From: CAVXSP01 sp963764505
Lineage (GTDB): Bacteria; Acidobacteriota; Vicinamibacteria; Vicinamibacterales; SCN-69-37
NCBI GenBank assembly: GCA_963764505.1
Contig: CAVXSP010000004.1
Location: 1 to 64,000 of the forward strand
Direction of reading: 5' to 3'
DNA: 64,000 nt
The position numbers were made by a program, and so were the translations under genes. Below the pieces are notes generated by a model, which saw nothing but the letters and a program-made list of their open reading frames with translations, was not told where the DNA came from and made no database searches. Of this stretch, positions 31,929-41,144 are shown one piece after another (within the stretch, counting starts at the first letter, position 1; each line of letters opens with the position of its first letter).

Positions 31929-33433
31929 ACCGGCTCGATCTGGCCGTCCTCGCCGGCTATCTGGCCGGGACGGTCGGGCTCGGCGTGTGGGCCGGGCGAT
32001 CGGGTGCCACGAGCGACGAGTTCATGACCGCCGGACGGCGCGTGCCCGGGTGGGCCGTCGGCCTCTCGATCCTCGGCGCGTACGTCAGCAGCATCAGCTT
32101 CCTGGCCCTGCCGGGCAAAGCGTTCGGCAGCGACTGGAATCCGTTCGTGTTCAGCCTGGCCCTGCCGCCGGCGATGTGGATTTCGGCGCGATGGTTCGTG
32201 CCGTTCCATCGTGCGGCCGGTTCGGTGTCGGCCTACACACACCTGGAGCGCCGGTTCGGCGCGTGGGCCAGGCTCTACGCGATGACGTGCTACCTGCTGA
32301 CGCAGGTGGCGCGCGTGGGGACGATTCTCTATCTGCTGGCGCTGGCGCTGGCGCCGCTCACCGGCTGGACGATTCGCACGCTCATCCTCGTTGCCGGGAT
32401 CGTGAGCCTGATCTACACGCTCTACGGCGGACTTCGGGCCGTGATCTGGACGGAGGTCGTCCAGAGCGTCGTGTTCGTGGGGGGCGCGGCGGCGTGCATC
32501 GCGGTGCTCCTCGCCGGCACGCACGGCCCGGGCGCGCTGTTCCGGCTGGCCGGCGGCGCGCACAAGTTCAGCCTGGGCAGCCTGGGCGCCGGCGTCGGGC
32601 AGCCCACCGTCTGGGTCGTGCTGCTGTACGGCCTTTTCATCAACCTGCAGAACTTCGGGATCGACCAGAGCTACGTGCAGCGATACCAGGCGGCGAGGTC
32701 GGCGCGCGACGCGCGGCGCAGCGTCTGGATCGGGGGCTGGCTGTACGTGCCGATCAGCGCGGCGTTCCTGCTCATTGGTTCGGGCCTGTTCGCCTTCTAC
32801 GCGGCGCAGCCGGACCGGCTGCCGGCGGGACTCGCCGCCATGCCCGATGCCGTGTTCCCGCATTTCATCGCCACGGAGCTGCCGCCCGGAGTCGGCGGCC
32901 TGGTGATCGCCTCGCTGTTCGCCGCGGCGCAGTCGACGATCTCGAGCAGCGTCAACGGATCGGCGACCCTGCTGCTGTGCGACGTCTACGCACGTCATCT
33001 CCGGCCGCAGGCCCGCGACGCCGAGCGGCTCGCCGTGCTCCGTGGCGCGAGCCTCGTGGTCGGTGCGATCGGCATCGCCGCGGCGCTGGCGATGATGCAC
33101 GTGCGGAGCGCCCTGGATGGCTGGTGGCAGCTCGCGAGCATCTTCAGCGGCGGCATGCTCGGGCTGTTCCTGCTCGGCCGGATGTCGCGATCGGCGGGCA
33201 GCGTCCACGCGCAGGCCGGCGTCGCACTGGGCGTCCTGGTGATTCTCTGGATGACCTTCTCGCCGGCATGGCCGTCGGGGGTCGGCTGGCGCAGCCCGTT
33301 CCATCCCGATCTGATCATCGTGATCGGCACCGTCGTCATCCTGCTGGTCGGACTGGGGCTGGCCGGCCTCGGCGGGCGCGCCCGGCGCGGCCTCGTGGCG
33401 GACGCGCGATCCGAGCCGGCCGATCCGCGCTGA
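31925..33433 (+). CDS. Sodium:solute symporter (SSS family)
   Basis: A 502-residue, about 13-helix Na+ symporter. The SSS core is evident: RLDLAVLAGYLAGTVGLGVWAGR at the first helix, EFMTAGRRVPGWAVGLSI, YVSSISFLALPGKAFG, and a central QNFGIDQSYVQRY. The GTG at 31925 overlaps the sialidase-like gene's stop. SSS members next to sialidases often import sialic acid or related sugars, so a sialic-acid-type substrate is reasonable here. Without nanA/nanE homologues nearby this stays an inference. Confidence 0.9.
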   Translation: MNRLDLAVLAGYLAGTVGLGVWAGRSGATSDEFMTAGRRVPGWAVGLSILGAYVSSISFLALPGKAFGSDWNPFVFSLALPPAMWISARWFVPFHRAAGSVSAYTHLERRFGAWARLYAMTCYLLTQVARVGTILYLLALALAPLTGWTIRTLILVAGIVSLIYTLYGGLRAVIWTEVVQSVVFVGGAAACIAVLLAGTHGPGALFRLAGGAHKFSLGSLGAGVGQPTVWVVLLYGLFINLQNFGIDQSYVQRYQAARSARDARRSVWIGGWLYVPISAAFLLIGSGLFAFYAAQPDRLPAGLAAMPDAVFPHFIATELPPGVGGLVIASLFAAAQSTISSSVNGSATLLLCDVYARHLRPQARDAERLAVLRGASLVVGAIGIAAALAMMHVRSALDGWWQLASIFSGGMLGLFLLGRMSRSAGSVHAQAGVALGVLVILWMTFSPAWPSGVGWRSPFHPDLIIVIGTVVILLVGLGLAGLGGRARRGLVADARSEPADPR

Positions 33434-33479
33434 CGATCGAATCTGCGTGCCGTGCGGGCGTGGCAGGCTACAATCCCGC

Positions 33480-34420
33480 GTGCCCGTGACGCGTCTGCTC
33501 TCGGCCGGAGAGGCCTTCGAAGACCTGATCTTTGCCGGGCTCCCGCGCCTCCCCGGGCCCGGCGAGGAAATCCGCACCGACCGCTTCACGGCGACGATTG
33601 GCGGCGGCGCCGTGATCACGGCCATCGCGGCCGCGAGGCTCGGCGTCGACGTCGCGCTGGCGAGCGCGCTCTCCGACAAGGCCGCCGCGCGGCTGCGCGA
33701 CGAAGGCGTGCGCGTGACGAACCTGCGCAGGCCGACCGAGCCGCACGCGATTACCGTCGCGCTGTCCACGGCCGAGGAACGCGGCTTCGCGACGTTCGAC
33801 GGCGTGAACGTCCGTCTGGAGCCGAGGCTCGCGGGCGCGATCCGCTCGATCCGGGCCGAGCACGTGCACCTGGCGCTCTATCCGCGCCGGACGCGCGCCT
33901 GGGCGCGACGGCTCGCCGCGCTGCGCCGGCGAAAGGTGACCACCTCCTGGGATTTCGGCTGGAACGACGTGCTCGCGCGCGACGCCGGCCTCGTGGCGCT
34001 CATCGACCAGCTCAGCATCGTCTTCGTGAACGAGCACGAGGCCGCACTGTATGCGGGCGCGAGCGGACTCGAGGCGTCGTTGCCGTTCTGGAGGGCGCGC
34101 CGCCCGATCGTCGTCATCAAGGAGGGCGCGAAGGGCAGTCGCGCGCTGGCGGACGAGGGCGAACCAGCGGCACCCGCGCCGCGCGTGAAAGCGGTCGACA
34201 CGACGGGCGCGGGCGATGCGTTCAACGGCGGCTTCCTCGCCGAGTGGCTGCGCGGCGGGCCGCTGCTCGCGTGTCTGAAGGCGGGCAACCGCCTGGGCGC
34301 CGCCTCGACGCGCAAGACGGGCGGGATCGACGGGTTGCCGCGACCCGCAGCCGCACGGTCACGGGCGAACGACGCGCAGCGCGCCCGCCGGAGCGGAGCG
34401 GGGCGCGAGCGGCCCCGTGA
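33480..34420 (+). CDS. PfkB-family sugar kinase, 3' end disturbed
   Basis: A ribokinase-type ATP-dependent sugar kinase of roughly 295 recognisable residues. It opens with a LLSAGEAFEDLIFAGLP strand, has IGGGAVITAIAAARLG for sugar binding, and the ATP/anion-hole signature DTTGAGDAFNGGFLAEWL. Homology ends at GGIDGLP (about 34340). In that frame no stop follows for kilobases; a stop (TGA, 34418-34420) exists only in the neighbouring frame, so a 1-2 nt indel near 34340-34420 is probable. The end given assumes this. It likely phosphorylates the imported sugar or a nucleoside. A GC-rich hairpin repeat starts at the damaged end. Confidence 0.75.
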
Positions 34421-34467
34421 GCGACGGCGTGGGGGGAGCGCGGGGGCGGAGCCCCCCGCTCGACGAC
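34381..34467. repeat. GC-rich hairpin element, relative of the 30-kb repeat
   Basis: An 87-bp element between kinase and glycosidase. It has GGCCCCGTGAGCGA followed by a GC hairpin (GCGGGGG, loop, CCCCCGC at 34440-34459), the same order as the unit at 30111-30360 (GGCCCCGCGAGCGA then a GGGGAC stem). It may be a degenerate copy of a dispersed intergenic element. Similarity is by eye and mostly in GC-rich words. Confidence 0.45.
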
Positions 34468-35763
34468 GTGAAGATCTGCATCATCGGCGGTGCGGGCGTC
34501 CGCGTGCCCCTGCTCGTTCGCGGGCTCGTCCGCTCCGACCTGGGGATCCGAGAAGTCGCGCTCTTCGACACCGACCACGTGCGCCTGCGCGTGATCGCGG
34601 ATCTCGCCCGGCGCGTCGTCGAGGGAGTGCCGGTCGCGGCGCACGACCGCCCGGAGCCCTGCATCGAAGGGGCGGACGTCGTCGTCACGAGCATCCGGGT
34701 GGGCGGCAGCGGCCAGCGCGCCCGCGACGAGGCCACGGCCATCGCGCATGGCGCGGTTGGCCAGGAGACGGTGGGGCCGGCGGGCTTCGCCATGGCGCTC
34801 CGCGCGATTCCGGCGATGGTGGGCTACGCGCGCCTGACGGCCGCGCTGGCGCCCGCGGCGTGGCTGATCAACTTCACGAATCCGGTCAGCGTCGTGACGC
34901 AGGCGGTGCGTCAGGAGTCCGACGCGCGGGCCATCGGCATCTGCGACACGCCGCTCGAGATCTGCGAGGACGCCGCGCACGCACTCGGGCTGCCCGCCGC
35001 CCAATGCGCCTACGACTACTTCGGGCTGAATCATCTCGGCTGGCTCCGCGAGATCCACTACCGCGGCGTGCCGCAGATGCACCGTCTGTGGGGCGATGCC
35101 GCGCGCCTGGCCTCGGCCTACCGCGATCCGCTATTCGAGACCGAAAGGCTGCAGCACCTCCGACTGCTGCCGACGGAGTATCTCTACTATTACTACCGGC
35201 CGGACGTGGCGCTCGACCACATGCAGCGCGCCGGCACGAGCCGCGGCGTGGTCGTCTCGGAGCTGACGGAGATCCTCTTCGCCGACCTGACTCGAGGGGT
35301 CGCGGATCCGCTGGCGCGGTACGAGCAGTATCTCGCGGCGCGCGATGCCAGCTACATGCAGGTCGAGACCGGCGGCACCGAGCCGCGCGTGAAGCCCGCC
35401 TGGGCCGAGCTGTCCGGCTACGACAAGATCGCCCTCCTGACGTTGCGCGGCATCTTTCGCGACACACGCGACGTCGTTCCCCTCGACGTCACGAACCACG
35501 GCAACTTTCCGTTCCTGCGCGACGACGACGTGATCGAGGTGCCGTGTCTGGTGGACCGGAACGGTCCGCGAGCCCTGCACGTGGCGCCGGTGCCGGCCCA
35601 CTGCGAATCGCTCATCACCCGCGTCAAGGAGTACGAGCGCGCCACGGTGGCCGCGGCACTGAGCGGCTCGCGCGGCGACCGGCTGCGGGCACTGGCGCTG
35701 AACCCGCTGGCGGGCGCGCCCGATCGCCAGCCCGCGCTCGCCGACGCGCTCATCCCGTCATGA
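34468..35763 (+). CDS. GH4-family NAD-dependent glycosidase
   Basis: A 431-residue glycosidase of the unusual NAD+/Mn2+ redox-elimination family 4. It has a Rossmann start CIIGGAGVRVPLLVRGL, INFTNPVSVVTQAV, a metal-ligand region CDTPLEICED, and YFGLNHLGWL (Asn-His). This arrangement is closest to 6-phospho-beta-glucosidases. GTG start at 34468. Family 4 enzymes act on phosphorylated or free disaccharides in the cytoplasm, which fits an operon with transporter and sugar kinase. The stop overlaps the APC permease start (ATGA). Confidence 0.88.
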   Translation: MKICIIGGAGVRVPLLVRGLVRSDLGIREVALFDTDHVRLRVIADLARRVVEGVPVAAHDRPEPCIEGADVVVTSIRVGGSGQRARDEATAIAHGAVGQETVGPAGFAMALRAIPAMVGYARLTAALAPAAWLINFTNPVSVVTQAVRQESDARAIGICDTPLEICEDAAHALGLPAAQCAYDYFGLNHLGWLREIHYRGVPQMHRLWGDAARLASAYRDPLFETERLQHLRLLPTEYLYYYYRPDVALDHMQRAGTSRGVVVSELTEILFADLTRGVADPLARYEQYLAARDASYMQVETGGTEPRVKPAWAELSGYDKIALLTLRGIFRDTRDVVPLDVTNHGNFPFLRDDDVIEVPCLVDRNGPRALHVAPVPAHCESLITRVKEYERATVAAALSGSRGDRLRALALNPLAGAPDRQPALADALIPS

Positions 35764-37131
35764 TCGAGACGGAGACGACGAAGCCGGCGGCCCCCGCGCT
35801 CGAACGCGGGATGGGCCTGCTCCAGGCCACCGCGACCAACGTGATCAGCATGGTCGGCGTCGGGCCGTTCCTGACCATTCCGTTCATGGTGGCCGCGATG
35901 AACGGACCGCACGTCATCTATGCCTGGCTGGCGGGCCTCGTGCTCGCGCTGGCCGACGGCCTGGTGTACGCGCAGCTCGGCGCCGCGCTGCCCGGCAGCG
36001 GCGGCGGGTATCTGTACCTGCGCGAAGCGTTCCAGCCGTTCGGGCTCGGCCGCCTCATGGCGTTCCTCTTCATCTTCCAGACGTTGCTGGTCGCACCGCT
36101 CTCGGTGGCGGGCGGCGCGGTCGGGTTCGCCGACTATCTGCGGTTCGTGTGGACCGGCATGGGGCCCGCCGCGCACAACCTGGTCGCCGCGGCCGTCTGC
36201 GTGGCGATGGCCGGGCTGCTCTGGCGCAACATCGAGGAGGTCGGCCGGCTCGCGGTCGTGATGCTGGTCGTCGTCCTCGTCACGGTGGGCTGGGTGATCG
36301 TCGCCGGCCTGTTCACGTTCTCGCCCGCCCAGGCGTTCGACTTCCCGCCGGCGGCGTTCACGCTCGACCGCAGCCTGCTCATGAGCGTCGGCGCCGCGTC
36401 GGTGCTCGCGATGTACAGCTACGGCGGCTACAACCAGGTGTGCAACATCGGCGGCGAGATCAAGGATTCCGACACGTACGATTCCGCGCTCGATCGTCCT
36501 GTCGACGTTCCTCGTGGCCGCGCTGTACATCCTCATGACGGTCGTCATCCTCGGGATGATTCCGTGGCCCGAGGTCCGCGACTCGCGGACGGTCGCCTCG
36601 GTCTTCATTCAGCGGACGTTCTCGGATCCGGCCGCCGGCCACATCGCCGGGTCCGTGATGACCGCGCTCATCCTGTTCGTGGCGGCCGCGTCGCTCTACG
36701 CGACGATTCTCGGCTATTCGCGCATCCCGTTCGCCGCTGCAAAGGACGGCAACTTCTTCAGGGTCTTCGGGCACGTCCATCCGACGAAGCACTTTCCGGA
36801 CCTGTCGCTCGCGCTGATGGCGCTCGTCTCGATTCCGTTCTGTTTCTTCACGCTCGGGCAGCTCGTGAGCTGGCTGATCCAGGTGCAGGTGCTGCTGCGC
36901 TTCATCTGGCAGTGCGCCGCGGTCGTCCTGCTACGCCGCTACCGGCCCGACATCCCGCAGCCGTTCACGATGTGGCTCTATCCGTGGCCCGCGGTGCTGT
37001 CGGGCCTCCTCTGGCTCTTCATCTTCTTCACCGGACCGTGGGCCGGCATCGTCTTCTCGGTGCTCTTCCTGCTGGGCGGCGTCGCGGCCTACTGGGGATG
37101 GGCCAGAGGATCGGTGATCGGGGATCGGTGA
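35760..37131 (+). CDS. APC-superfamily permease, split by a 1-nt insertion
   Basis: A 12-helix amino-acid/polyamine/organocation transporter of about 456 residues. The first part (LLQATATNVISMVGVGPFL ... GGYNQVCNIGGEIK) is in one frame to about 36480. IPRSIVLSTFLVAAL onward lies in the next frame. Deleting one G at about 36481 gives one continuous protein, and the coordinate length is 3n+1. Homologues carry a conserved GEVKDPxRxIPRA at this exact site. It starts in the GH4 stop codon. The last seven codons and stop are built from the GATCGGT heptamer repeat, so the natural C-terminus may be longer. Confidence 0.85.
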
Positions 37132-37136
37132 TCGAT
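37109..37136. repeat. Heptamer tandem repeat over a stop and start codon
   Basis: Four contiguous 7-mers: GATCGGT, GATCGGG, GATCGGT, GATCGAT. They encode the permease's last residues and stop (GAT CGG TGA) and reach into the ATG of the SRPBCC gene. The same heptamer occurs on the opposite strand at 59118-59138. Confidence 0.85.
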
Positions 37137-37611
37137 GGCGCTGTTCTCCTTTCGTATGACCTGGCGGCTGGGGGCGCCGATCGGCGACGTCTGGCGCATG
37201 ATCAATTCCGCCGAGGAATGGCCGAGGTGGTGGCGGAACTGCCGGAACGTGGAGACGCTTCGCCGGGCTGATGCGGGCGTGGGAACGGTGCAGCGCTTCA
37301 GCATGCAGACGCAGCTGCCCTATGCGCTGCAGTTCGAGGTGACGTCGACCCGGTCCGAGGAGCCGACCCTGCTGGAAGGGCGCGTCGCGGGGCAGCTCGA
37401 GGGCACGGTGCGCTGGGAGCTGTCGGAGCAGGACGGCGCGACAACGCTGCGGTACCTCTGGGACGTGGCGCCGACCAGGCCCTGGATGCGAACGCTGGCG
37501 CCGGTGCTTCGGCCGGTGTTCGTCCGCAATCACCGGGCGATGATGCGGAACGCGGCGAGAGGCCTGTCTCAGATGATCGGCGCGGAGCTCCTGTTCGAAG
37601 AATACCGGTAG
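37135..37611 (+). CDS. SRPBCC-family protein
   Basis: A 158-residue helix-grip protein (polyketide-cyclase/dehydrase type): APIGDVWRMINSAEEWPRWW at the N-terminus, a long antiparallel sheet (LPYALQFEVTSTRSEE; TVRWELSEQDGATTLRYLWDV), and the C-terminal helix NHRAMMRNAARGLSQMI. It binds hydrophobic ligands in the cytoplasm; no enzymatic residues are evident. Its start lies within the heptamer repeat, 4 nt after the permease stop. Confidence 0.85.
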   Translation: MALFSFRMTWRLGAPIGDVWRMINSAEEWPRWWRNCRNVETLRRADAGVGTVQRFSMQTQLPYALQFEVTSTRSEEPTLLEGRVAGQLEGTVRWELSEQDGATTLRYLWDVAPTRPWMRTLAPVLRPVFVRNHRAMMRNAARGLSQMIGAELLFEEYR

Positions 37612-37660
37612 GCACGCGCTCCCGCGGCCGGAAGCCGCTCCCTGGACGCGCCGCGTGCCG

Positions 37661-38581
37661 CTACGCCCGGCCCAGAATCGTGTCGTAGATCGCGCGGGTG
37701 GCATCGTGCCCCCGCGCCTCGATCGAGTAGAGCCCCGCGTAGCCCTGCGCCTCGATGAAGTCGAGCGCCGTTCCGAGATCCCACGCCGCGTTCTGCTTCA
37801 CGTGCATGCTGCCCGACGTCGTCGGCAGCAGCGCCAGGAGTGCGGTGTCGAGCTCGTCCTGGCTCTTCGCGCCGATGCCGCCAAGGTCGATGTTGACGTA
37901 GGCGCCAGCGCTCCTGGCGATGTCGTTCAGCAGGACCCAGGCGGGCTCAGCCGGCGCGGGCGGCGTGCCGGCCGCCCCACGGCCGGCACCGCTGCCGCGC
38001 GTCTCCATCGTGACCTTGACGCCTTTCGTCCTGCCGTAATCGACCATGGCCTTCAGGGTCTCGACCGCGTAGGACTCGTTCTCGTGCGTCGGCTGGCCCT
38101 GGTTCACCATGATCCGCGGGCAGCCCAGCACGGCCGCGCGGTCAATCCAGACCTTGGTGAGGTCGATGGCCTGGAGCCGGGGCAGGAAGTTGTGATCGGG
38201 CGCCGAGATGTTCAGGGCGCCGAATTCGACGATGAGCTGGGTGGCCTTCGACCTGGCGCGGTCGATGCGCTCGCGGAGCGCCTTGAAGTACGACGGCTCG
38301 GTCGACGCCAGGTGATAGTGCTGCAGCTCGATGTTATGGACGCCGTAGGTGTCGGCGTACATCTGCGGCAGATCGAACAGGTCGAGCGTGCGGTCGGGGC
38401 TGGGCGGCTGCCATGGCGTCTCGAGCAGGTTGGTGAAGTTGAGCGTCATGATCGCAATGCGATCGACGCCGATCTTCCGGGCGCGCCGGATCCGGACGCC
38501 GGCACCCTCCAGACGGCCATGCGCCAGCGCCGACATGACGGCCAGCCCCATCAGAAATTCTCGACGTTTGATCATGGCCAC
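37661..38581 (-). CDS. Exported TIM-barrel sugar isomerase/epimerase-like protein
   Basis: A 306-residue xylose-isomerase-like TIM barrel with a twin-arginine-type leader (KRREFLMGLAVMSALAHG). Barrel strands carry likely metal ligands: IELQHYHL, MVNQGQPTHENESY, VTMETRG, INIDLGG and HVKQN. The leader points to periplasmic action, common for acidobacterial members of this family. It is the last gene of a ribose-type ABC importer operon, with a 6-nt gap, so it probably processes the same sugar. Substrate unknown; 3-keto-sugar handling is an idea only. Confidence 0.82.
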   Translation of the reverse strand: MAMIKRREFLMGLAVMSALAHGRLEGAGVRIRRARKIGVDRIAIMTLNFTNLLETPWQPPSPDRTLDLFDLPQMYADTYGVHNIELQHYHLASTEPSYFKALRERIDRARSKATQLIVEFGALNISAPDHNFLPRLQAIDLTKVWIDRAAVLGCPRIMVNQGQPTHENESYAVETLKAMVDYGRTKGVKVTMETRGSGAGRGAAGTPPAPAEPAWVLLNDIARSAGAYVNIDLGGIGAKSQDELDTALLALLPTTSGSMHVKQNAAWDLGTALDFIEAQGYAGLYSIEARGHDATRAIYDTILGRA

Positions 38582-38587
38582 CTTCGA

Positions 38588-40081
38588 TTACTCCCCAACT
38601 CCTGCCATCAGGCGCATCAGACCGTCCTGTGTCGCCTCTGCCCGAGACACGTCGCCGACGAGCCGGCCCTCGCGAAGCACGAGGACGCGCGAGGACAGAT
38701 GCAGCAGCTCCGGTAACTCGCTCGAAATGAGCAGCACGCCGGCGCCGCGGCTGGCCAGGTCGGCCACGATCTGATGAATCTGGGCCTTGGCGCCGACGTC
38801 GATGCCGCGGGTCGGCTCATCGAGCAGGAGGATATCGCACTCCGCCGCCAGCCACCGCGCCAGCACGATCTTCTGCTGCGTTCCGCCCGACAGCCCCGCG
38901 GCCGGCGCGTCGACTGACGGCGCGCGGACGCGCAGCTCGGCGAACGAGCGGCGGGCGAGCGCGCGTTCCTCGTCCTGGCGGATGAACCCGAGGGTGGACA
39001 GGCGATCGAGCACGGCGAGGCTGAGATTGCCGCGCCCCGCCATCGACAGGACGAGGCCCTGGCGCTTGCGGTCTTCGGGAACGAGGCCGATGCCGCGCTT
39101 CATCGCATCGCGCGGAGAGGTGATCGTCGCACGCTCGCCGCGGACCCAGAGCCGGCCCGTGGCGGCCGGATCCAGGCCGAAGATCGCCTGCGCCAGCTCC
39201 GATCGTCCGGCACCGATCAACCCGGCCACGCCCAGCACTTCACCCGCGTGCAGCGTGAGCGAGACGTTCTCGAAGTGCGGCGCGTGAGAGAAGTGCTCGA
39301 GCCGCAGGAGCGGCTCGCTGCGCGCCGCCGAGCGGCGTTCGGGGAAGAACGCCGCGATGGCGCGGCCGATCATCATCTCCACGACCGCGTGCGTGTCGAG
39401 CGTGTCCCGAGGCCGCGTCGCGACGTGGCGCCCGTCGCGCAGGACGGTCACGGTGTCTGCCAGCCTGAAGATCTCCTCCATCCGATGCGTGACGTACAGG
39501 CAGGTCACGCCCCGCGCGCGCAGCCGCCCGATCAGGTCGTACAGCTTCCGCGCCTCGTGCTCAGACAGGCTGCTCGTCGGCTCGTCGAAGACGATCGCGC
39601 GCGCGCCGTGGCTGACGGCGGCGGCGATCTGGAGCACCTGCTGCTGGCCGATCGTCAGCTCCCCGACCGGACGGCCCACGTCGAGATGGGCGTCGATCGA
39701 CGCGAGCATCTCCTCGGCCCGCCGGCGGGTCTCGGAGAGGGAGACGAACGGGCCGCGGCTCGGCAGCGATCGGAGGCAGAGGTTCTCGGCCACGGTCAGG
39801 TTCTCGCAGAACGCCAGCTCCTGATGGACGATGCCGATGCCGGCGGCGAGCGCGTCGGCGGGGGAGGAGAGCGACAGCGGCGCGCCGAAGAACGAGATGC
39901 GACCGGCGTCGGGGCGGTAGATGCCGGCGAGCAGGCGCCCCAGCGTGCTCTTGCCGGCGCCGTTCTCGCCGCAGAGCGCGTGGCAGGAGCCGGCGGCCAC
40001 GTCGAACGAGACATCGTCGAGCGCGAGAACGCCCGGAAAGCGCTTCGTGACGTGCTCGAACGAAACGGCGGGGACGGACAC
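38588..40081 (-). CDS. Sugar ABC importer, dual ATPase (RbsA/MglA type)
   Basis: A 497-residue protein with two fused nucleotide-binding domains. Domain 1 has Walker A GENGAGKST (about residues 36-44), signature LTIGQQQVLQIA and Walker B IVFDEPTSSL. Domain 2 has the degenerate Walker A GLIGAGRSE, LSGGTQQKIVLARWL and ILLLDEPTRGID. The conserved second-domain degeneracy is normal for ribose/galactose-type importers. GTG start at 40081 follows the binding-protein gene by 17 nt. Confidence 0.92.
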   Translation of the reverse strand: MSVPAVSFEHVTKRFPGVLALDDVSFDVAAGSCHALCGENGAGKSTLGRLLAGIYRPDAGRISFFGAPLSLSSPADALAAGIGIVHQELAFCENLTVAENLCLRSLPSRGPFVSLSETRRRAEEMLASIDAHLDVGRPVGELTIGQQQVLQIAAAVSHGARAIVFDEPTSSLSEHEARKLYDLIGRLRARGVTCLYVTHRMEEIFRLADTVTVLRDGRHVATRPRDTLDTHAVVEMMIGRAIAAFFPERRSAARSEPLLRLEHFSHAPHFENVSLTLHAGEVLGVAGLIGAGRSELAQAIFGLDPAATGRLWVRGERATITSPRDAMKRGIGLVPEDRKRQGLVLSMAGRGNLSLAVLDRLSTLGFIRQDEERALARRSFAELRVRAPSVDAPAAGLSGGTQQKIVLARWLAAECDILLLDEPTRGIDVGAKAQIHQIVADLASRGAGVLLISSELPELLHLSSRVLVLREGRLVGDVSRAEATQDGLMRLMAGVGE

Positions 40082-40098
40082 GGTCTGCGACGTGCGAG

Positions 40099-41109
40099 CT
40101 ACGGCATCCGGAGGTAGGCGTCGGGCACGTCGGTGAACCCCCAGTCCCTGAGCTGGCGGGCCCATGTGCCGAGGTTCTCCTTCGACACGCGAACGAGGTC
40201 CATCGGGATGATCTCCGGCACGTCCTTCTCGAGCTGCACCTTGTCGAAGATGCGCTGCACGGACACCTGTCCCCACAGGTAGGTCGGCTGCGCGAGCAGG
40301 ACGGGCGCCAGCCCCTTGTCGACGTACGCCAGTTCGGCGGGCAACGCATCCACGGCGACGATCTTGACCTTCTTCGGGTCGAGATCCGAGAGCAGCGTCT
40401 GCGTGAACAGCGGCCAGCCGCCGATCATGGCCCAGCCCTGGATCTGCGGGTACGCGCCCTGCACGCGGAGCACTTCCGCCGCGGCATCCTGCGGCGTCTC
40501 GATGTGGTAGAAGGTGTCGACGATCTTCATGTTCGGATACTTCGCGACCGCCTGCTTGACGCCGTCGACGCGCTTGCGGAGGTTCGGCGCGTTCTGATTG
40601 CCGGCCAGGATGGCGACCGCGCCCTTGCCTCCCATCTGCGTCGCCAGCTCGTCCATCACCGCCTCGCCGGTCTTCAGGTCGTCGACGCCGTAGAACGCGA
40701 AGCGCTTCGACTCGGGCGCATCGCTGTCGAAGGTCATGACGGGCACGCCGCGGGCGACGGCGTCGTTGATCGCGCCCGTGACCTTGCCGGCGTCCGAGCA
40801 GGAGATCAGCACGGCATTGGCGCCTTCGTTCACCGCCTGCGCAATCCGCTGCGCCTGCACCTGGCCGTCCTCCGACGGCGGCGTGAGCCATTCGATCGTC
40901 ACCGGCGTTCCGGTCTTCTCGGTCAGTTCCCTGGCAGCCGCCTCGGCGCCCGTTCGCGCCGAGAGGAACACCGGATTGGTCGAGCTCTTGGCGATCATGG
41001 CGATCTTCAGGCCGGGCTTGGGCGCGCTGCCGGATGGGGGCGTCTGGCTGCAGCCGGCAAGGGCGATGGCCATTACGGTGGTCGTGAACGCGGCGGCGAT
41101 GCGACTCAT
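40099..41109 (-). CDS. Sugar ABC importer, substrate-binding lipoprotein
   Basis: A 336-residue periplasmic-binding protein of the RbsB group. A lipoprotein signal ends IALAGCSQ (Cys at about residue 20), followed by KIAMIAKSSTNPVFLSARTGAEAAA and the two alpha/beta lobes (LISCSDAGKV; GVPVMTFDSDAPES; AILAGNQNAPN; VDALPAELAYVDKG). AAGGAG 7 nt before the ATG. The ligand cannot be read from the sequence. Rhamnose- or xylose-type monosaccharides are typical of this clade. Confidence 0.9.
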   Translation of the reverse strand: MSRIAAAFTTTVMAIALAGCSQTPPSGSAPKPGLKIAMIAKSSTNPVFLSARTGAEAAARELTEKTGTPVTIEWLTPPSEDGQVQAQRIAQAVNEGANAVLISCSDAGKVTGAINDAVARGVPVMTFDSDAPESKRFAFYGVDDLKTGEAVMDELATQMGGKGAVAILAGNQNAPNLRKRVDGVKQAVAKYPNMKIVDTFYHIETPQDAAAEVLRVQGAYPQIQGWAMIGGWPLFTQTLLSDLDPKKVKIVAVDALPAELAYVDKGLAPVLLAQPTYLWGQVSVQRIFDKVQLEKDVPEIIPMDLVRVSKENLGTWARQLRDWGFTDVPDAYLRMP

Positions 41110-41144
41110 AAGACTCCTTCGGCTTTCCGTGCTACTCGTTCGTG

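Noticed and set aside
30846..37131. A standard sialic-acid catabolic operon
   Set aside because: No N-acetylneuraminate lyase, epimerase or GlcNAc-6-P deacetylase is present; the kinase and GH4 genes point to another sugar.
33447..37271. A 1274-codon open frame as a kinase-transporter fusion
   Set aside because: Its middle translates the GH4 gene out of frame and its end is low-complexity. It is the kinase frame lacking its stop, joined by chance to the APC frame.
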